Notes under the pieces: generated by a model
Databases searched by the model: none
What the model was told of the DNA's origin: nothing
Seen by the model: only the letters and a program-made list of their open reading frames with translations
Position numbers and translations under genes: made by a program
From: Chlorobiota bacterium
Lineage (GTDB): Bacteria > Bacteroidota > Bacteroidia > Bacteroidales > Marinilabiliaceae
Assembly: GCA_013153405.1 (NCBI GenBank)
Contig: JAADEM010000031.1
Span: 1-50,366, forward strand
Reading direction: 5' to 3'
Length of the DNA: 50,366 nucleotides
Part shown: positions 8,117 to 16,561 of the stretch, piece by piece
Layout: every line of letters starts with the position of its first letter
Position numbering within the stretch: the stretch's first letter is position 1

Positions 8117-10507
8117 ATGACCGGAGCAAACAAACCGTTTTACAGAATCAGTTACATAATTCTGTTTTTGTTTATGTTCATGCCTTTGGTAAAGGCACAG
8201 GTTTACACGGGAAAGGTAATTGATGCGGTAACAAAAAAGCCGGTGCCGTTCACAAATATATCTTTTGGTAACGGAAAAACAGGAACGGTTACAGACATTG
8301 ACGGAGAATTCAGGACTTCTGTTAAGATGATGACCAATCCTGTGATTTTTAGCTGTGTGGGTTATGAAACAAAACGCACTGATATAGTTACATTGTTTGA
8401 AAGTAATGTAATTATGCTAAAACCTGTGATGATAGAACTGAATTCAGTTGATGTTTATCCGGGAAAGAACCCTGCAGTCGGGGTAATGAAAAATGTAATA
8501 GAACATCTTGATAAGCATAATCCTGACCTTATTACTGACTATTCATGTATAATTTATCATAAACTGAGTTTCACGGCAGATATTCCGGAGCAGGTTTTAA
8601 ACAGGCCGGAGAATGTCGGGATAAAATCATTTCTTATGCAGTCCGACCTGATGCTGATGGAATCGGTGTCGGAAAAGAAACATCTGAGGCCTGACAAAAC
8701 CAGTGAACGGTTGATATCTGGAAAGGTAAGCGGAGTTAAAGATCCTGCATTGTCTTATTTGCCTGCGCAATTACAGCCATTCACTTTCTACAGGAAATAT
8801 ATTCGTTTACTTAACAGTGAGTATTTAAATCCGGTTTCCGAACAAGGATTAAGATTTTATACGTTTATACTTACCGATACATTGGTAAACTCCATGGGTG
8901 ATACTATACTGTATGTAAAGTTTTTGCCAAAAAAAGATCGCAACTTTAACGGGTTAAAAGGGGCACTTCATATTTATAAGCCATCGTGGGCTCTGCAAAC
9001 CGTATCGGCAGAATCCAATGAACCGTCGGGGAAAAGCCGGTTGAAGATAAGGCAAAACTACAGACTGGTGAATGATTCTGTTTGGTTTCCGTTTCAGCTT
9101 GAGAGCAATCTTATTCTTAATAATTTTAAGATGGGAAACGGGACCTCACCCTTCCCGGTTGTTGCGTCAGGGAAAAGTTACGTTACTGCTGTTAATCTGA
9201 ATCCAGATGTCAGTGTCCGGGATTTTAATAATGTAACTTTCAGGAATGATTTGTATAAACATGATGCTCCCCCTGTTGATGTATTCAGGTATGAGCCACT
9301 TACACATAAAGATTCTGTTACATACATGATGCTCGATAGTATCGGTAATGTGATGAAGCTGGACCGGTTTATAGAAATGCAGAAGGCAGTTGTGAAAGGA
9401 GAAATACCCTGGGGTGTGATTGATATTGATTATCGTAAGATTTTTGATTACAATGGATTTGAGGGGTTTAAGCTTGGCTTGGGATTGTGGACTAACAAAA
9501 GAATGTCGGGACTCTTTTCAGTCGGAGGTTATTATCAGTATGGCTTCAAATCGGAAAAGTCAAATTTCGGTGCAGGGTTTAATATTACACCGGGTACTGA
9601 TCCGGATCTTAAGTTGTCGTTTCTTTACAAAGATGATGTTTATGCAACGGGTACTTACAGACTTCTCGACGGATACAGGTTCAGGTCTCCGGAGTCGTTC
9701 AGGCGTTTCCTTTTCGAGACGATGGATTATACAAAAGAGTTTGATGTTTCCTTGCGGTTCAGGTGGGTTGAATATATAAAGACAAGTATAGGATTCAGGT
9801 ATGCTAGCATTACGCCTCAAAAAGAATATCGTTTTATGATGACTCCTGATACTGTTCCGGCTTTTGATACCAAAGAGCTCGTTGTAAAACTGAAATGGGC
9901 CAATAAGGAAACTTTTGCCGATACTCCTTTCGGAAGGGTATCGAACGGTACATCCTGGCCTGTTGTGTGGCTTAACTTTACATATGGTGACGGAAGCAAT
10001 GATTCAGAAAGTTTTAATTATGTCAGGTGTGAAGCTCAGATACATAAAAAATTCAAACTCAATCCCTCCAATATAACAACATTGCGATTGACTGCGGGTG
10101 CCATATCTGGAGATCTGCCATACACGTTGCTGTATTCGGCGTTCGGCTCATACAAAACGGTTGGCCTTGAAATTCCTTATGCATTGGCAACAATGCGCCT
10201 TAATGAGTTTGCTGCCGACCGATTTGCAATATTTAATTTCAAACATAAAATATTGTTGTTGCAGAACAGGCCGGGTGCGTTTAAGCCGGAAATAATTCTG
10301 GACACAAATGCCGCAGTTTCTGATGGCCCTGAGGGGCTTTATACTTTCAGTAAAGGTTATTACGAGTCGGGAATATTCTTTAATAACCTGTTCCGGCAAT
10401 TGATAGCCAGATACGGTTTTGCAGTGCATTATCGTTACGGTCCGTACAGGTTTAATAAAGATATTGATAACTGGGCATTTAATATAGGTGTTGAGTTTAT
10501 GTTCTGA
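8117..10507 (+). CDS. DUF5686/carboxypeptidase-regulatory-like outer membrane protein
   Basis: Large cell-envelope protein of 796 residues whose function is not established. A signal peptide (about 1-29, ending VKAQ) precedes a carboxypeptidase-D regulatory-like beta domain (VYTGKVIDAVTKKPVPFTN to about residue 115), the module also found at the N-terminus of TonB-linked receptors. The remaining roughly 680 residues are rich in aromatic beta-strands alternating with short turns. They end in a terminal strand closing FNIGVEFMF, consistent with an outer-membrane beta-barrel. This layout is that of the DUF5686 family common in Bacteroidota. The ATG at 8117 is chosen because it gives a clean signal peptide. 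The upstream in-frame start overlaps the pseudouridine synthase. Confidence 0.75.
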   Translation: MTGANKPFYRISYIILFLFMFMPLVKAQVYTGKVIDAVTKKPVPFTNISFGNGKTGTVTDIDGEFRTSVKMMTNPVIFSCVGYETKRTDIVTLFESNVIMLKPVMIELNSVDVYPGKNPAVGVMKNVIEHLDKHNPDLITDYSCIIYHKLSFTADIPEQVLNRPENVGIKSFLMQSDLMLMESVSEKKHLRPDKTSERLISGKVSGVKDPALSYLPAQLQPFTFYRKYIRLLNSEYLNPVSEQGLRFYTFILTDTLVNSMGDTILYVKFLPKKDRNFNGLKGALHIYKPSWALQTVSAESNEPSGKSRLKIRQNYRLVNDSVWFPFQLESNLILNNFKMGNGTSPFPVVASGKSYVTAVNLNPDVSVRDFNNVTFRNDLYKHDAPPVDVFRYEPLTHKDSVTYMMLDSIGNVMKLDRFIEMQKAVVKGEIPWGVIDIDYRKIFDYNGFEGFKLGLGLWTNKRMSGLFSVGGYYQYGFKSEKSNFGAGFNITPGTDPDLKLSFLYKDDVYATGTYRLLDGYRFRSPESFRRFLFETMDYTKEFDVSLRFRWVEYIKTSIGFRYASITPQKEYRFMMTPDTVPAFDTKELVVKLKWANKETFADTPFGRVSNGTSWPVVWLNFTYGDGSNDSESFNYVRCEAQIHKKFKLNPSNITTLRLTAGAISGDLPYTLLYSAFGSYKTVGLEIPYALATMRLNEFAADRFAIFNFKHKILLLQNRPGAFKPEIILDTNAAVSDGPEGLYTFSKGYYESGIFFNNLFRQLIARYGFAVHYRYGPYRFNKDIDNWAFNIGVEFMF

Positions 10508-10594
10508 TTTTCCAGAGTTTTAAGAGTTGTTGTGTTTGCAATGTCCCGGTAAGTTAATCCTGGTCAGATGTTGGGTTTGTGACTCGGAATAGTT

Positions 10595-10613
10595 ACTGCA
10601 AAATGCAGTTTTA
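10595..10613. terminator. Small hairpin between convergent genes, possible weak terminator
   Basis: ACTGCA at 10595-10600 and TGCAGT at 10604-10609 form a 6-bp stem with a 3-nt loop, followed by TTTAT on the plus strand. It sits in the 200-nt gap between the DUF5686-type gene (plus) and the half-permease gene (minus). Nothing else was recognised in that gap. Confidence 0.3.
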
Positions 10614-10707
10614 TAATTATGAAGATAGTATTGAATCCGAAGTTGCCATCAGGAATCGTTAAAATCACTGAATTAAAGGTGTGGATTCTGGGATGAGTAC
10701 AAATTGT

Positions 10708-11238
10708 TTATACCTTCATGAATTTGAATTGTTTTTTTTCAAAATAGTTTCCGAGTATGAATCCGAGTATAATAAATACAGGGAAAGAAATTAGAACCCG
10801 TAGTAAAAAGAACTTAAAACCAAGAAAGCCGACTTCAAAAGCTATTACAGGAACCTGAATGATGGAAACTGAACTTAAATAAATAAAGATATTTGTGGGC
10901 GGAGTGCCTTTTTTCCATAACATATATGCAACCGGATATGCAGCATAAATAGGGCCTGCCTGAAGAAATCCCAGTATCATGACCAGAACTATTCCTTTAA
11001 TTCCTGAAGCTTTTCCAATATATTTTTGTACTTTTTCTTTTGGTACCCATACATCAAACAGACCAACAAGAATGAACATTACTGGTAAAATAAACATCAT
11101 TTCTTTGAAGAATCCCCAGAAATTATCCTTTATTATTTCCATTCCCGGAGCATAACCGGAAATATACGAGTACAGTGCAAATGCCATAAAAGCAAAAATA
11201 ACAAAGAAATCAAATTTTATTTTTTTATTTTTTTTCAT
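10708..11238 (-). CDS. Half-size permease, second of a pair (COG0701/ArsP-like)
   Basis: Integral membrane protein of 176 residues with about five transmembrane helices. The conserved core FLQAGPIYAAYPVAYMLWKK followed by FLGFKFFLLRVLISFPVF resembles one half of the DUF318/COG0701 permease superfamily, which includes the ArsP organoarsenical exporters. The neighbouring 159-residue protein aligns with it by eye over this core (PxxxxYPxAxxLxKxG, then FLGxKxxxLR), so the two are paralogous halves. Only 4 nt separate the genes, which suggests translational coupling and a heterodimer. The substrate is unknown. The classical cysteine pair of ArsP is not seen in this chain. Confidence 0.65.
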   Translation of the reverse strand: MKKNKKIKFDFFVIFAFMAFALYSYISGYAPGMEIIKDNFWGFFKEMMFILPVMFILVGLFDVWVPKEKVQKYIGKASGIKGIVLVMILGFLQAGPIYAAYPVAYMLWKKGTPPTNIFIYLSSVSIIQVPVIAFEVGFLGFKFFLLRVLISFPVFIILGFILGNYFEKKQFKFMKV

Positions 11239-11242
11239 GATT

Positions 11243-11722
11243 TCAGGTTATGCTGTAAATAAATGCCATTAAACCACCTACCACCAATGCCCCTATAAGT
11301 GCAAGAATATTTCTCAGGATACTTATTTTATATCCCAGGAATTTTGCTTCAATTGGAATGGTTAAAATGCCGACCATTTTTAATGTGTTTATGAAGACTG
11401 ATATGACACCGTAGCTTACTCCGGCTTTTACCAGTACTCCGGCTAACGGATATGAAATGAAACTTGGAATTATGGCTATTGCCCCGATTGCAGCTGCAAA
11501 AATATAAGCTCCGAGACCGGCATCATTTCCTAAATATTTCATCAGATTTTTCTCCGACACAAAATACAAAACAATACTAACCATTATCATTACCGACAAT
11601 AAAACCGGCATGATTTTTAAAAACATCATTATTCCTTTTTTTATCCCTTGTAATGTTTTCTTTTTATCGAAAAAAAAAGAGATGAAAGTGATGATTATGG
11701 CAACGAATATAATTAAGTTCAT
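11243..11722 (-). CDS. Half-size permease, first of a pair (COG0701/ArsP-like)
   Basis: Integral membrane protein of 159 residues with about four to five transmembrane helices and a short cytoplasmic basic loop (FFDKKKTLQGIKKG). The core IPSFISYPLAGVLVKAGVSY and the later IEAKFLGYKISILR match, by eye, the corresponding core of the next gene. Each protein is about half the length of a usual COG0701 permease, so the functional transporter is probably the two-chain complex. It lies downstream of the rhodanese gene on the same strand (149-nt gap). A thiol or sulfur-linked substrate is a possibility suggested only by that neighbour. Confidence 0.65.
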   Translation of the reverse strand: MNLIIFVAIIITFISFFFDKKKTLQGIKKGIMMFLKIMPVLLSVMIMVSIVLYFVSEKNLMKYLGNDAGLGAYIFAAAIGAIAIIPSFISYPLAGVLVKAGVSYGVISVFINTLKMVGILTIPIEAKFLGYKISILRNILALIGALVVGGLMAFIYSIT

Positions 11723-11732
11723 GATAATGAAT

Positions 11733-11740
11733 CAAAAATA
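11733..11740 (-). promoter_or_regulatory. Possible -7 element for the half-permease pair
   Basis: Read on the minus strand the sequence is TATTTTTG, an exact TAnnTTTG match 10 nt upstream of the first permease start. No good TTG was found at the expected -33 distance, and the implied leader is very short, so support is weak. Confidence 0.2.
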
Positions 11741-11871
11741 GATGCAGTTGTAAACTTGCATAATAATTTTCAATTTTATTACAATTAATGCTAAAATAAT
11801 TATAAAACGATATTGTTGTTTTGTAATCCTGGTTTTAATACGGTTTAACACGTGACAAAGAGAGGTGGTTT

Positions 11872-12261
11872 CTACTTTTTCTGTTTTTCTGCTGCTTTAA
11901 ATATCTTTCCGGGTTTTAGTATCTTTGCCAGATCTTCGTTTGAGGTTTCAAGCCATTTTACGTTGTAATTTTTCGAAAACAGATAAATATATGCCCATGC
12001 CGAACGTGTGCCAGAAGAACAGAAACAGGCAATCAGTTTGTTTTCCGGTAATTCATTTAGTCTGTCGGGCAGTTCATTAACAGGTATCTGAATTGTTTCG
12101 ATTCCGAATATATTAAGATTAAAATTAAGCGTTTGCGTTTCTTTTCTGTCTCTTACATCGAGAAAGACAGCATTTGGGGTTTCGAAAAGTTTTTCGGGAG
12201 TAATCTTATGTTTTGAAGTTCCCAAAAATTCAAGGTCTGTTTTTTTTAATGCGTTTTCCAT
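11872..12261 (-). CDS. Single-domain rhodanese-like protein
   Basis: Small cytoplasmic rhodanese-homology protein of 129 residues with no signal peptide. The hallmark fold elements are AVFLDVRDRKE (about 31-41) and the active-site loop CSSGTRS, with persulfide-forming Cys81 and Arg86. An adjacent Cys79 lies two residues before it. The loop length is the six-residue type associated with sulfur transfer rather than phosphatase activity. It probably carries sulfane sulfur. It precedes the two half-permeases on the same strand, possibly as one unit, but the 149-nt gap allows a separate promoter for them. Confidence 0.8.
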   Translation of the reverse strand: MENALKKTDLEFLGTSKHKITPEKLFETPNAVFLDVRDRKETQTLNFNLNIFGIETIQIPVNELPDRLNELPENKLIACFCSSGTRSAWAYIYLFSKNYNVKWLETSNEDLAKILKPGKIFKAAEKQKK

Positions 12262-12423
12262 TTTTATGTTTGTATGGTTTATGATATCTATTCATTACAA
12301 GTTGCAGGTGTGAAAAAGGCTAATGTCCAGAATGTTGTTATTTCCGGTGTTTTACCTGTACTGTTGAATTGATAATTTTTTAAGATAGTCCATTAATTTA
12401 TGTTTTGCAAACCGGATAGGTTA

Positions 12424-13482
12424 CTATATTTCAGTTATTGCAAATTCCAGAATTGCAATAGGTTTATCTGATAGGTTGATTAATACCGGATAAACATCAT
12501 TCATTATTTCAGAAAATTCCTGATAATCTTCATTTCTTTCCTGAGGGCCGTAAACACTTACTCCAAGCCAATCGATATAGTCATCTCCGGGGTAATAATT
12601 TTCGATGTCATTCCAGTCTGTATCAGGTTCAGAGTATGCATTTATATGAAAGAACCATGTTATGTTATCTGCTCCGTTGGTATCACAGATGTCAATTATA
12701 TGACGATATGCATCTCTGAATCTTTCAGGGCCGTCAGGCATATCAGGGGCGCCGTATTCTTCGGTTTCGCCTGCACCGTTATATTGTCCGTTCCATGGAA
12801 ACCAGTTGCCGTTTACCTCTGTTCCGAATTCAATTAACAGAGGAATATTTGTGTTTGCTGCGTCGATTGCCCATTGAGTTAATTCGGCATCAAATTCCCC
12901 ATCGATAATTTTTTGCATTGTATAATTCGGATCCGGACCCCCTTCGTCAAAATTGGTTCTTGGCATCATTCTTATAAACGGAATCTTACCTTCTGCATTA
13001 ATTGTATTAACTTCGGTTGATGGGAATTGTATATTGTCGTACCAGTTATTTGAAAAGTAGGCCCAAACAATTTCTTTATTCGCAAGAGCTTCAAAGTCTT
13101 CGATTTTTTCTGCGGTTACAATGTCCTCAGTTCCGCCAAAATCGGGGAATGCAGAGTGGTAAATTCCCGATACAGGTTCAATAAGTTTAGTATTGTTAAT
13201 GTTGGCATTTGTAATAAATGTTGAGGAGCTAATGCATTTTTTATAGGCATTTAAACTTTCTGTTGATGAGTTTATCTTTAATTTAGAGTTGTCGAAGTTT
13301 TCGTGCCACCACGAAATTGCTTTTACATTTGGATAATCATTATTTTCAAGACTTTCAAATGCATTTTCGATCCAACGGGCTTTTTTATTTTCCGTTTTAT
13401 CACTTTCATCATTGTCTTTTCCGCAGGAATAGAATGATATTAAAACAGTTAAAAACAGGATTATTGTACTTGTTACTTTCAT
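12424..13482 (-). CDS. GH26-related lipoprotein with apparently circularly permuted barrel
   Basis: Surface or periplasmic lipoprotein of 352 residues (signal peptide ending FYSC, Cys20) related to GH26 beta-mannanases and similar beta-glycanases. The probable acid/base is Glu222 in GTEVNGNWFPWNG. The probable nucleophile is Glu346 in PIAILEFAIT. The order of elements is odd. The helix-strand block that normally follows the nucleophile strand at the C-terminus (KARWIENAF, then YPNVKAISWWHENF) is here at residues 34-64, straight after the lipobox. The protein stops six residues after the nucleophile. No lost C-terminal copy is visible in any frame after the TAG. One barrel's worth of elements (about 310 residues) is present. 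It stands alone, with no sugar-uptake genes next to it. Confidence 0.7.
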   Translation of the reverse strand: MKVTSTIILFLTVLISFYSCGKDNDESDKTENKKARWIENAFESLENNDYPNVKAISWWHENFDNSKLKINSSTESLNAYKKCISSSTFITNANINNTKLIEPVSGIYHSAFPDFGGTEDIVTAEKIEDFEALANKEIVWAYFSNNWYDNIQFPSTEVNTINAEGKIPFIRMMPRTNFDEGGPDPNYTMQKIIDGEFDAELTQWAIDAANTNIPLLIEFGTEVNGNWFPWNGQYNGAGETEEYGAPDMPDGPERFRDAYRHIIDICDTNGADNITWFFHINAYSEPDTDWNDIENYYPGDDYIDWLGVSVYGPQERNEDYQEFSEIMNDVYPVLINLSDKPIAILEFAITEI

Positions 13483-14006
13483 AATCTTTTTTGTTATGAA
13501 TACTCATGTTTTGTTCAGGATTTACTGAAATTAAGGCCCGTATTAAAAATTCAGTTTAAATATACGCATTAATAAATGTTTAGGTTAAGAAGAAGTGAAA
13601 AGTGTTGATAATAAACAGTTTCAGACAGCACGTTTTTTAGTTTCTCCATATTAAATGAATATGTTTTAACTCAAACTATGAGGATGTCTGAAAAGTCATA
13701 ATTCCGAGAATTCACCCCAAATTCTTGTGGCATAATGATAAAGACGGAATATCAGCGTCATCGAGATGAGCGCGAGCGAAGAAGAAATCTCAACCGTATT
13801 AAGATTGCTTCACCCGTCTACCGACGGATTTGCAATGACGTTAAGGTTTTACTTTTTGGACATCTTCATGGCTTTGCATATGTCAGATTATGTCCGGTTC
13901 CGGTATTCTTACTTTCCGGTTTGTTTCCTTAATCATGCACTATTCCCTTTGTTTTTTATGATTTCTGCAGACCGGATCTGTATATATTGTAGTTAAAAAA
14001 ATATTT
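13483..14006. other. Intergenic region of 524 nt with a dispersed repeat
   Basis: Lies between the divergently placed GH26-like gene start and the nucleoside kinase stop. Its central part is the repeat element described separately (13676-13871). No RNA gene or convincing promoter was recognised in the flanks. Confidence 0.6.
13676..13871. repeat. MITE-like dispersed repeat, intact copy with terminal inverted repeats
   Basis: A 196-bp element bounded by imperfect 21-bp terminal inverted repeats. The left arm is 13676-13696 (core GAGGATGTCTGAAAAGT). The right arm is 13851-13871 (core ACTTTTTGGACATCTTC). Internally it has the word GCGTCATCG...GATGAGCGCGAGC, then AATCTCAACCGT, AGATTGCTTCACCC and GCAATGACG, which form further inverted matches. 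Related copies are at 37201-37479 and from 50275 to the window edge. It encodes no transposase. Any open frame across it is accidental. No clear target-site duplication was found. Confidence 0.7.
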
Positions 14007-15671
14007 TTAATAACTGAAACTGCTTCCTCCCAAAAACTCTCTGACAATTGATGTCGGAGGGATCTCTCTGCTGTCGATAGTTTTAAAATAACTGAGGAAT
14101 TTCAACAAGCGGGTTGCTTCTGCATACTGAGGAGAATCGGGTCTGACTTCATGTAATATGTGCTCGGCCAAAGGTTTGAGAACCGCCAGCTCGTATAGTA
14201 ATGCAGAGTTAAACATAACGTTGGCCTCTTCCTGAAACGGGAAAATGTGTTTATCTTCTCCGCGTCGGACACTGGGCCAGCGCGATATTGTTTCCTCCGC
14301 TGAGTATTTGCGGTATTTGTAGTCACGAACAATACGGCGTACCAACCTGTTGTCGGTAGTTGGGATACGATTGTGATCGTCAATATTGATTGAAGTCAGA
14401 GCTGAAACGTATATTTTGAATTTTGATTTGGCAGGTATGAGATGTGTAAGTTTCGGATTTAGTCCGTGTATGCCTTCAACTACCAGAATGTTGTTTTCAT
14501 CCATTTTCATCTTCTCCCCATCGTAATAACGTTTACCTTTTTCGAAAGAAAATTTAGGAATTTCAATTTCTTTCCCGGCAAAAAGGTTTTTCAGGTCTTC
14601 GTTGAATTTCTGTATGTCAAGGGCTTCAAGGGCTTCAAAGTCGTATTCCCCGTTTTCATCTCTTGGTGTTTTTTCCCTGTCGACGAAATAGTTGTCGAGA
14701 GAAAGAGTAAGAGGTTTTATACCGGCTACCAGAAGCTGAACAGCAAGGCGTTTGCTGAAAGTTGTTTTTCCACTTGAAGATGGGCCGCTAATCAGGACTA
14801 CCTTAACGTCTTTTTTCTTTGAGTTAATTTGGTCAGCTATCTGGGCTATCTTCTTTTCATGCAGAGCTTCCGAAACTTTTATTAGTGTGTCGGCATTTCC
14901 GTTTCGGGCGGCTTTGTTCAGATCGCTCAGATTTGTTATTTTCAGTACCCGGTTCCATTCGGCAAATTCCTGAAATATCTCAAACATCTTGTCCTGAATT
15001 ATCAGGTCTTCCACCTCATTGGGGTTATCTTTTTTTGGAAGCTGTAAAAGCATTCCGTTGTAATACTTGTTCAGGTCAAATACTTTCAGGTACCGGGTTG
15101 AAGGAACAAGGTATCCGTAAAACATATCCACATGGCCGTCGAGCTTGTAGTAGGCTGAGTAAACTTGTCCACGGTCTTTTACTAATTCTGCTTTGTCGTA
15201 CAGGCCATGTTTTTCAAGTATTTTAACCACCTTGTGTGTCTCTTTTTCTTTGCGTATAAATGGCAGGTCAGCTTCGATAATATCTCTCATTCTTCGGCCT
15301 ATGGCAAGTACATCCTGAATGGATGGTTCCTTTTCGATATCGCATAACTTGCAGAAAATACCTTTTGATATGGAATGCTCAACTCGCAGACGGGCTTCAG
15401 GTATTACCTCATCAATGGCTTTGTACAGAACAAATGTCAGGCTCCGTACATACATTCTCATTCCATCGGGATGGGATATGTCTATGAATTCTACGTTTTT
15501 AGGATGAAAAACCTCATATGATAGTTCGGCGAGTTTATTGTTAACCATTGCGCCAAGTATGGGATTCTTTAATTTTATGCTGAATGATTCTGCTATTTCT
15601 GCCAGTGTTGTACCTCTTTGAAACTCCTTGGTCAGGCCATTGTTCAGACATTTAATTTTAATAGGTTTCAT
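14007..15671 (-). CDS. Nucleoside (uridine) kinase fused to TGS and ThrRS-like domains
   Basis: Protein of 554 residues joining three modules. Residues 1-65 are a TGS domain. Residues 66-250 resemble the second additional domain of threonyl-tRNA synthetase. Residues 290 to the end are a uridine-kinase-type P-loop domain with Walker A GPSSSGKTT (296-304) and later LSLDNYFVDRE. The kinase part should phosphorylate a nucleoside, probably uridine or cytidine, for pyrimidine salvage. The architecture is known in Bacteroidota and Firmicutes, but the roles of the N-terminal domains are not settled. It is a single gene with 15672-16620 upstream. A perfect palindrome lies about 37 nt before its start. 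Confidence 0.85.
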   Translation of the reverse strand: MKPIKIKCLNNGLTKEFQRGTTLAEIAESFSIKLKNPILGAMVNNKLAELSYEVFHPKNVEFIDISHPDGMRMYVRSLTFVLYKAIDEVIPEARLRVEHSISKGIFCKLCDIEKEPSIQDVLAIGRRMRDIIEADLPFIRKEKETHKVVKILEKHGLYDKAELVKDRGQVYSAYYKLDGHVDMFYGYLVPSTRYLKVFDLNKYYNGMLLQLPKKDNPNEVEDLIIQDKMFEIFQEFAEWNRVLKITNLSDLNKAARNGNADTLIKVSEALHEKKIAQIADQINSKKKDVKVVLISGPSSSGKTTFSKRLAVQLLVAGIKPLTLSLDNYFVDREKTPRDENGEYDFEALEALDIQKFNEDLKNLFAGKEIEIPKFSFEKGKRYYDGEKMKMDENNILVVEGIHGLNPKLTHLIPAKSKFKIYVSALTSINIDDHNRIPTTDNRLVRRIVRDYKYRKYSAEETISRWPSVRRGEDKHIFPFQEEANVMFNSALLYELAVLKPLAEHILHEVRPDSPQYAEATRLLKFLSYFKTIDSREIPPTSIVREFLGGSSFSY

Positions 15672-15707
15672 ATTCAGTTTTTTTGTGTTGCGAATTTATT
15701 TCCTGTC

Positions 15708-15721
15708 ATGTAATATTACAT
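15708..15721. promoter_or_regulatory. Perfect 14-bp palindrome upstream of the nucleoside kinase
   Basis: ATGTAATATTACAT reads the same on both strands and starts 37 nt upstream of the kinase start codon. This is the position of a possible operator. A second short dyad (TTCTGT-GA-ACAGAA, 15749-15762) lies just beyond. No cognate regulator is known. Confidence 0.3.
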
Positions 15722-15988
15722 TTTTTGATTCAGAAAACAAAAAGTGTTTTCTGTGAACAGAAGCTGTGATTAGAGCTGGGTGCGGGTGTTATTGTGCAGT
15801 ATGTGAGAGTGTTTCGTTTTATTGTTTGGTTTGTAATATGTGTTAGGAATGTTGTAGTATTTGAGAGTTTTTTATTCTTATTAACAATTGTAATATAAAT
15901 ATTTTATTCTTAACGTGAGAGTTATAAGATTGATTGTGTATTGAAGAACCTGAAGTGTTAAAAAAGTGCAAAAAAATACTGTTTTTTC

Positions 15989-16019
15989 TTGAATATGTTA
16001 ATAAAAGTTTATATCCTTG
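15989..16019 (+). promoter_or_regulatory. Candidate promoter for the first SusC/SusD locus
   Basis: TTG at 15989-15991, a 20-nt spacer, then TATCCTTG at 16012-16019, one mismatch from TAnnTTTG. Transcription from here would start near 16026 and give a leader of about 600 nt before the SusC ATG at 16621. No better promoter was seen closer to the gene. Confidence 0.4.
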
Positions 16020-16520
16020 TAATACTCTAAAAGAATATAGTTGTTGTTTGCTTAGAGATTGTAAATATTTATTTTGAAAACAATGAGAGTCACCGATAGA
16101 GGTAGGACATCACTTTCCTTGGGTTTATGTTTATTTCTTTATCGTCTGGTTTTTTAGATATGTGCTCGCAACGAAGATTCTCAAAGTTGTTTATAGTCAA
16201 AGGTTTTTCATTCAGATTATAAATAAAAACAATTTTTAATGTTAACCCTAACCCGTAACAGGCACACTAACCTTGGTGTCTGTAAAAAATTAACGAGCAT
16301 AGTTGCATGCTGCTGTTCTGCAGTAACGTTATCCAACCGTAATTTTTTCTTCATAATTAAACAACCGATATTCAACATTATCGTTATTGGTCTTTTGTGT
16401 ATGCTTTGGGGCGGGGTTGTTACAATTATAAGTGCATTTTCTAATAACTAAATTTATAACTATATGGCTAAAATTCAGATCATTAATTATTAACTAAAAA
16501 CAATTGCGCTATGAAAACTT

Positions 16521-16561
16521 AACACAAACACACACACAAACACACACACAAACACACACAA
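16521..16561. repeat. CA-rich tandem repeat of about 10 bp in the leader of the first SusC
   Basis: About four tandem units of ACACACACAA-type sequence, with small variations, followed by an A-run. The tract ends 60 nt before the SusC start codon, inside the presumed leader. Its length could vary by slippage. Confidence 0.8.

Noticed and set aside
12300-12423. Frameshifted continuation of the GH26-like gene after its stop
   Set aside because: Reading all three frames beyond the TAG gives no match to the missing C-terminal helix-strand unit, so truncation by a recent frameshift is not supported.
13735-13996. Two short open frames over the first repeat copy
   Set aside because: They coincide with a non-coding element that recurs elsewhere with frame-breaking differences.
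16239-16451. 70-codon frame in the SusC leader with a hydrophobic C-terminal half
   Set aside because: No ribosome binding site, no recognisable family, and a poor start context. Kept only as a note in the leader description.
16521-16561. CRISPR-like array
   Set aside because: Units are about 10 bp and CA-only with no spacers. It is a simple tandem repeat.
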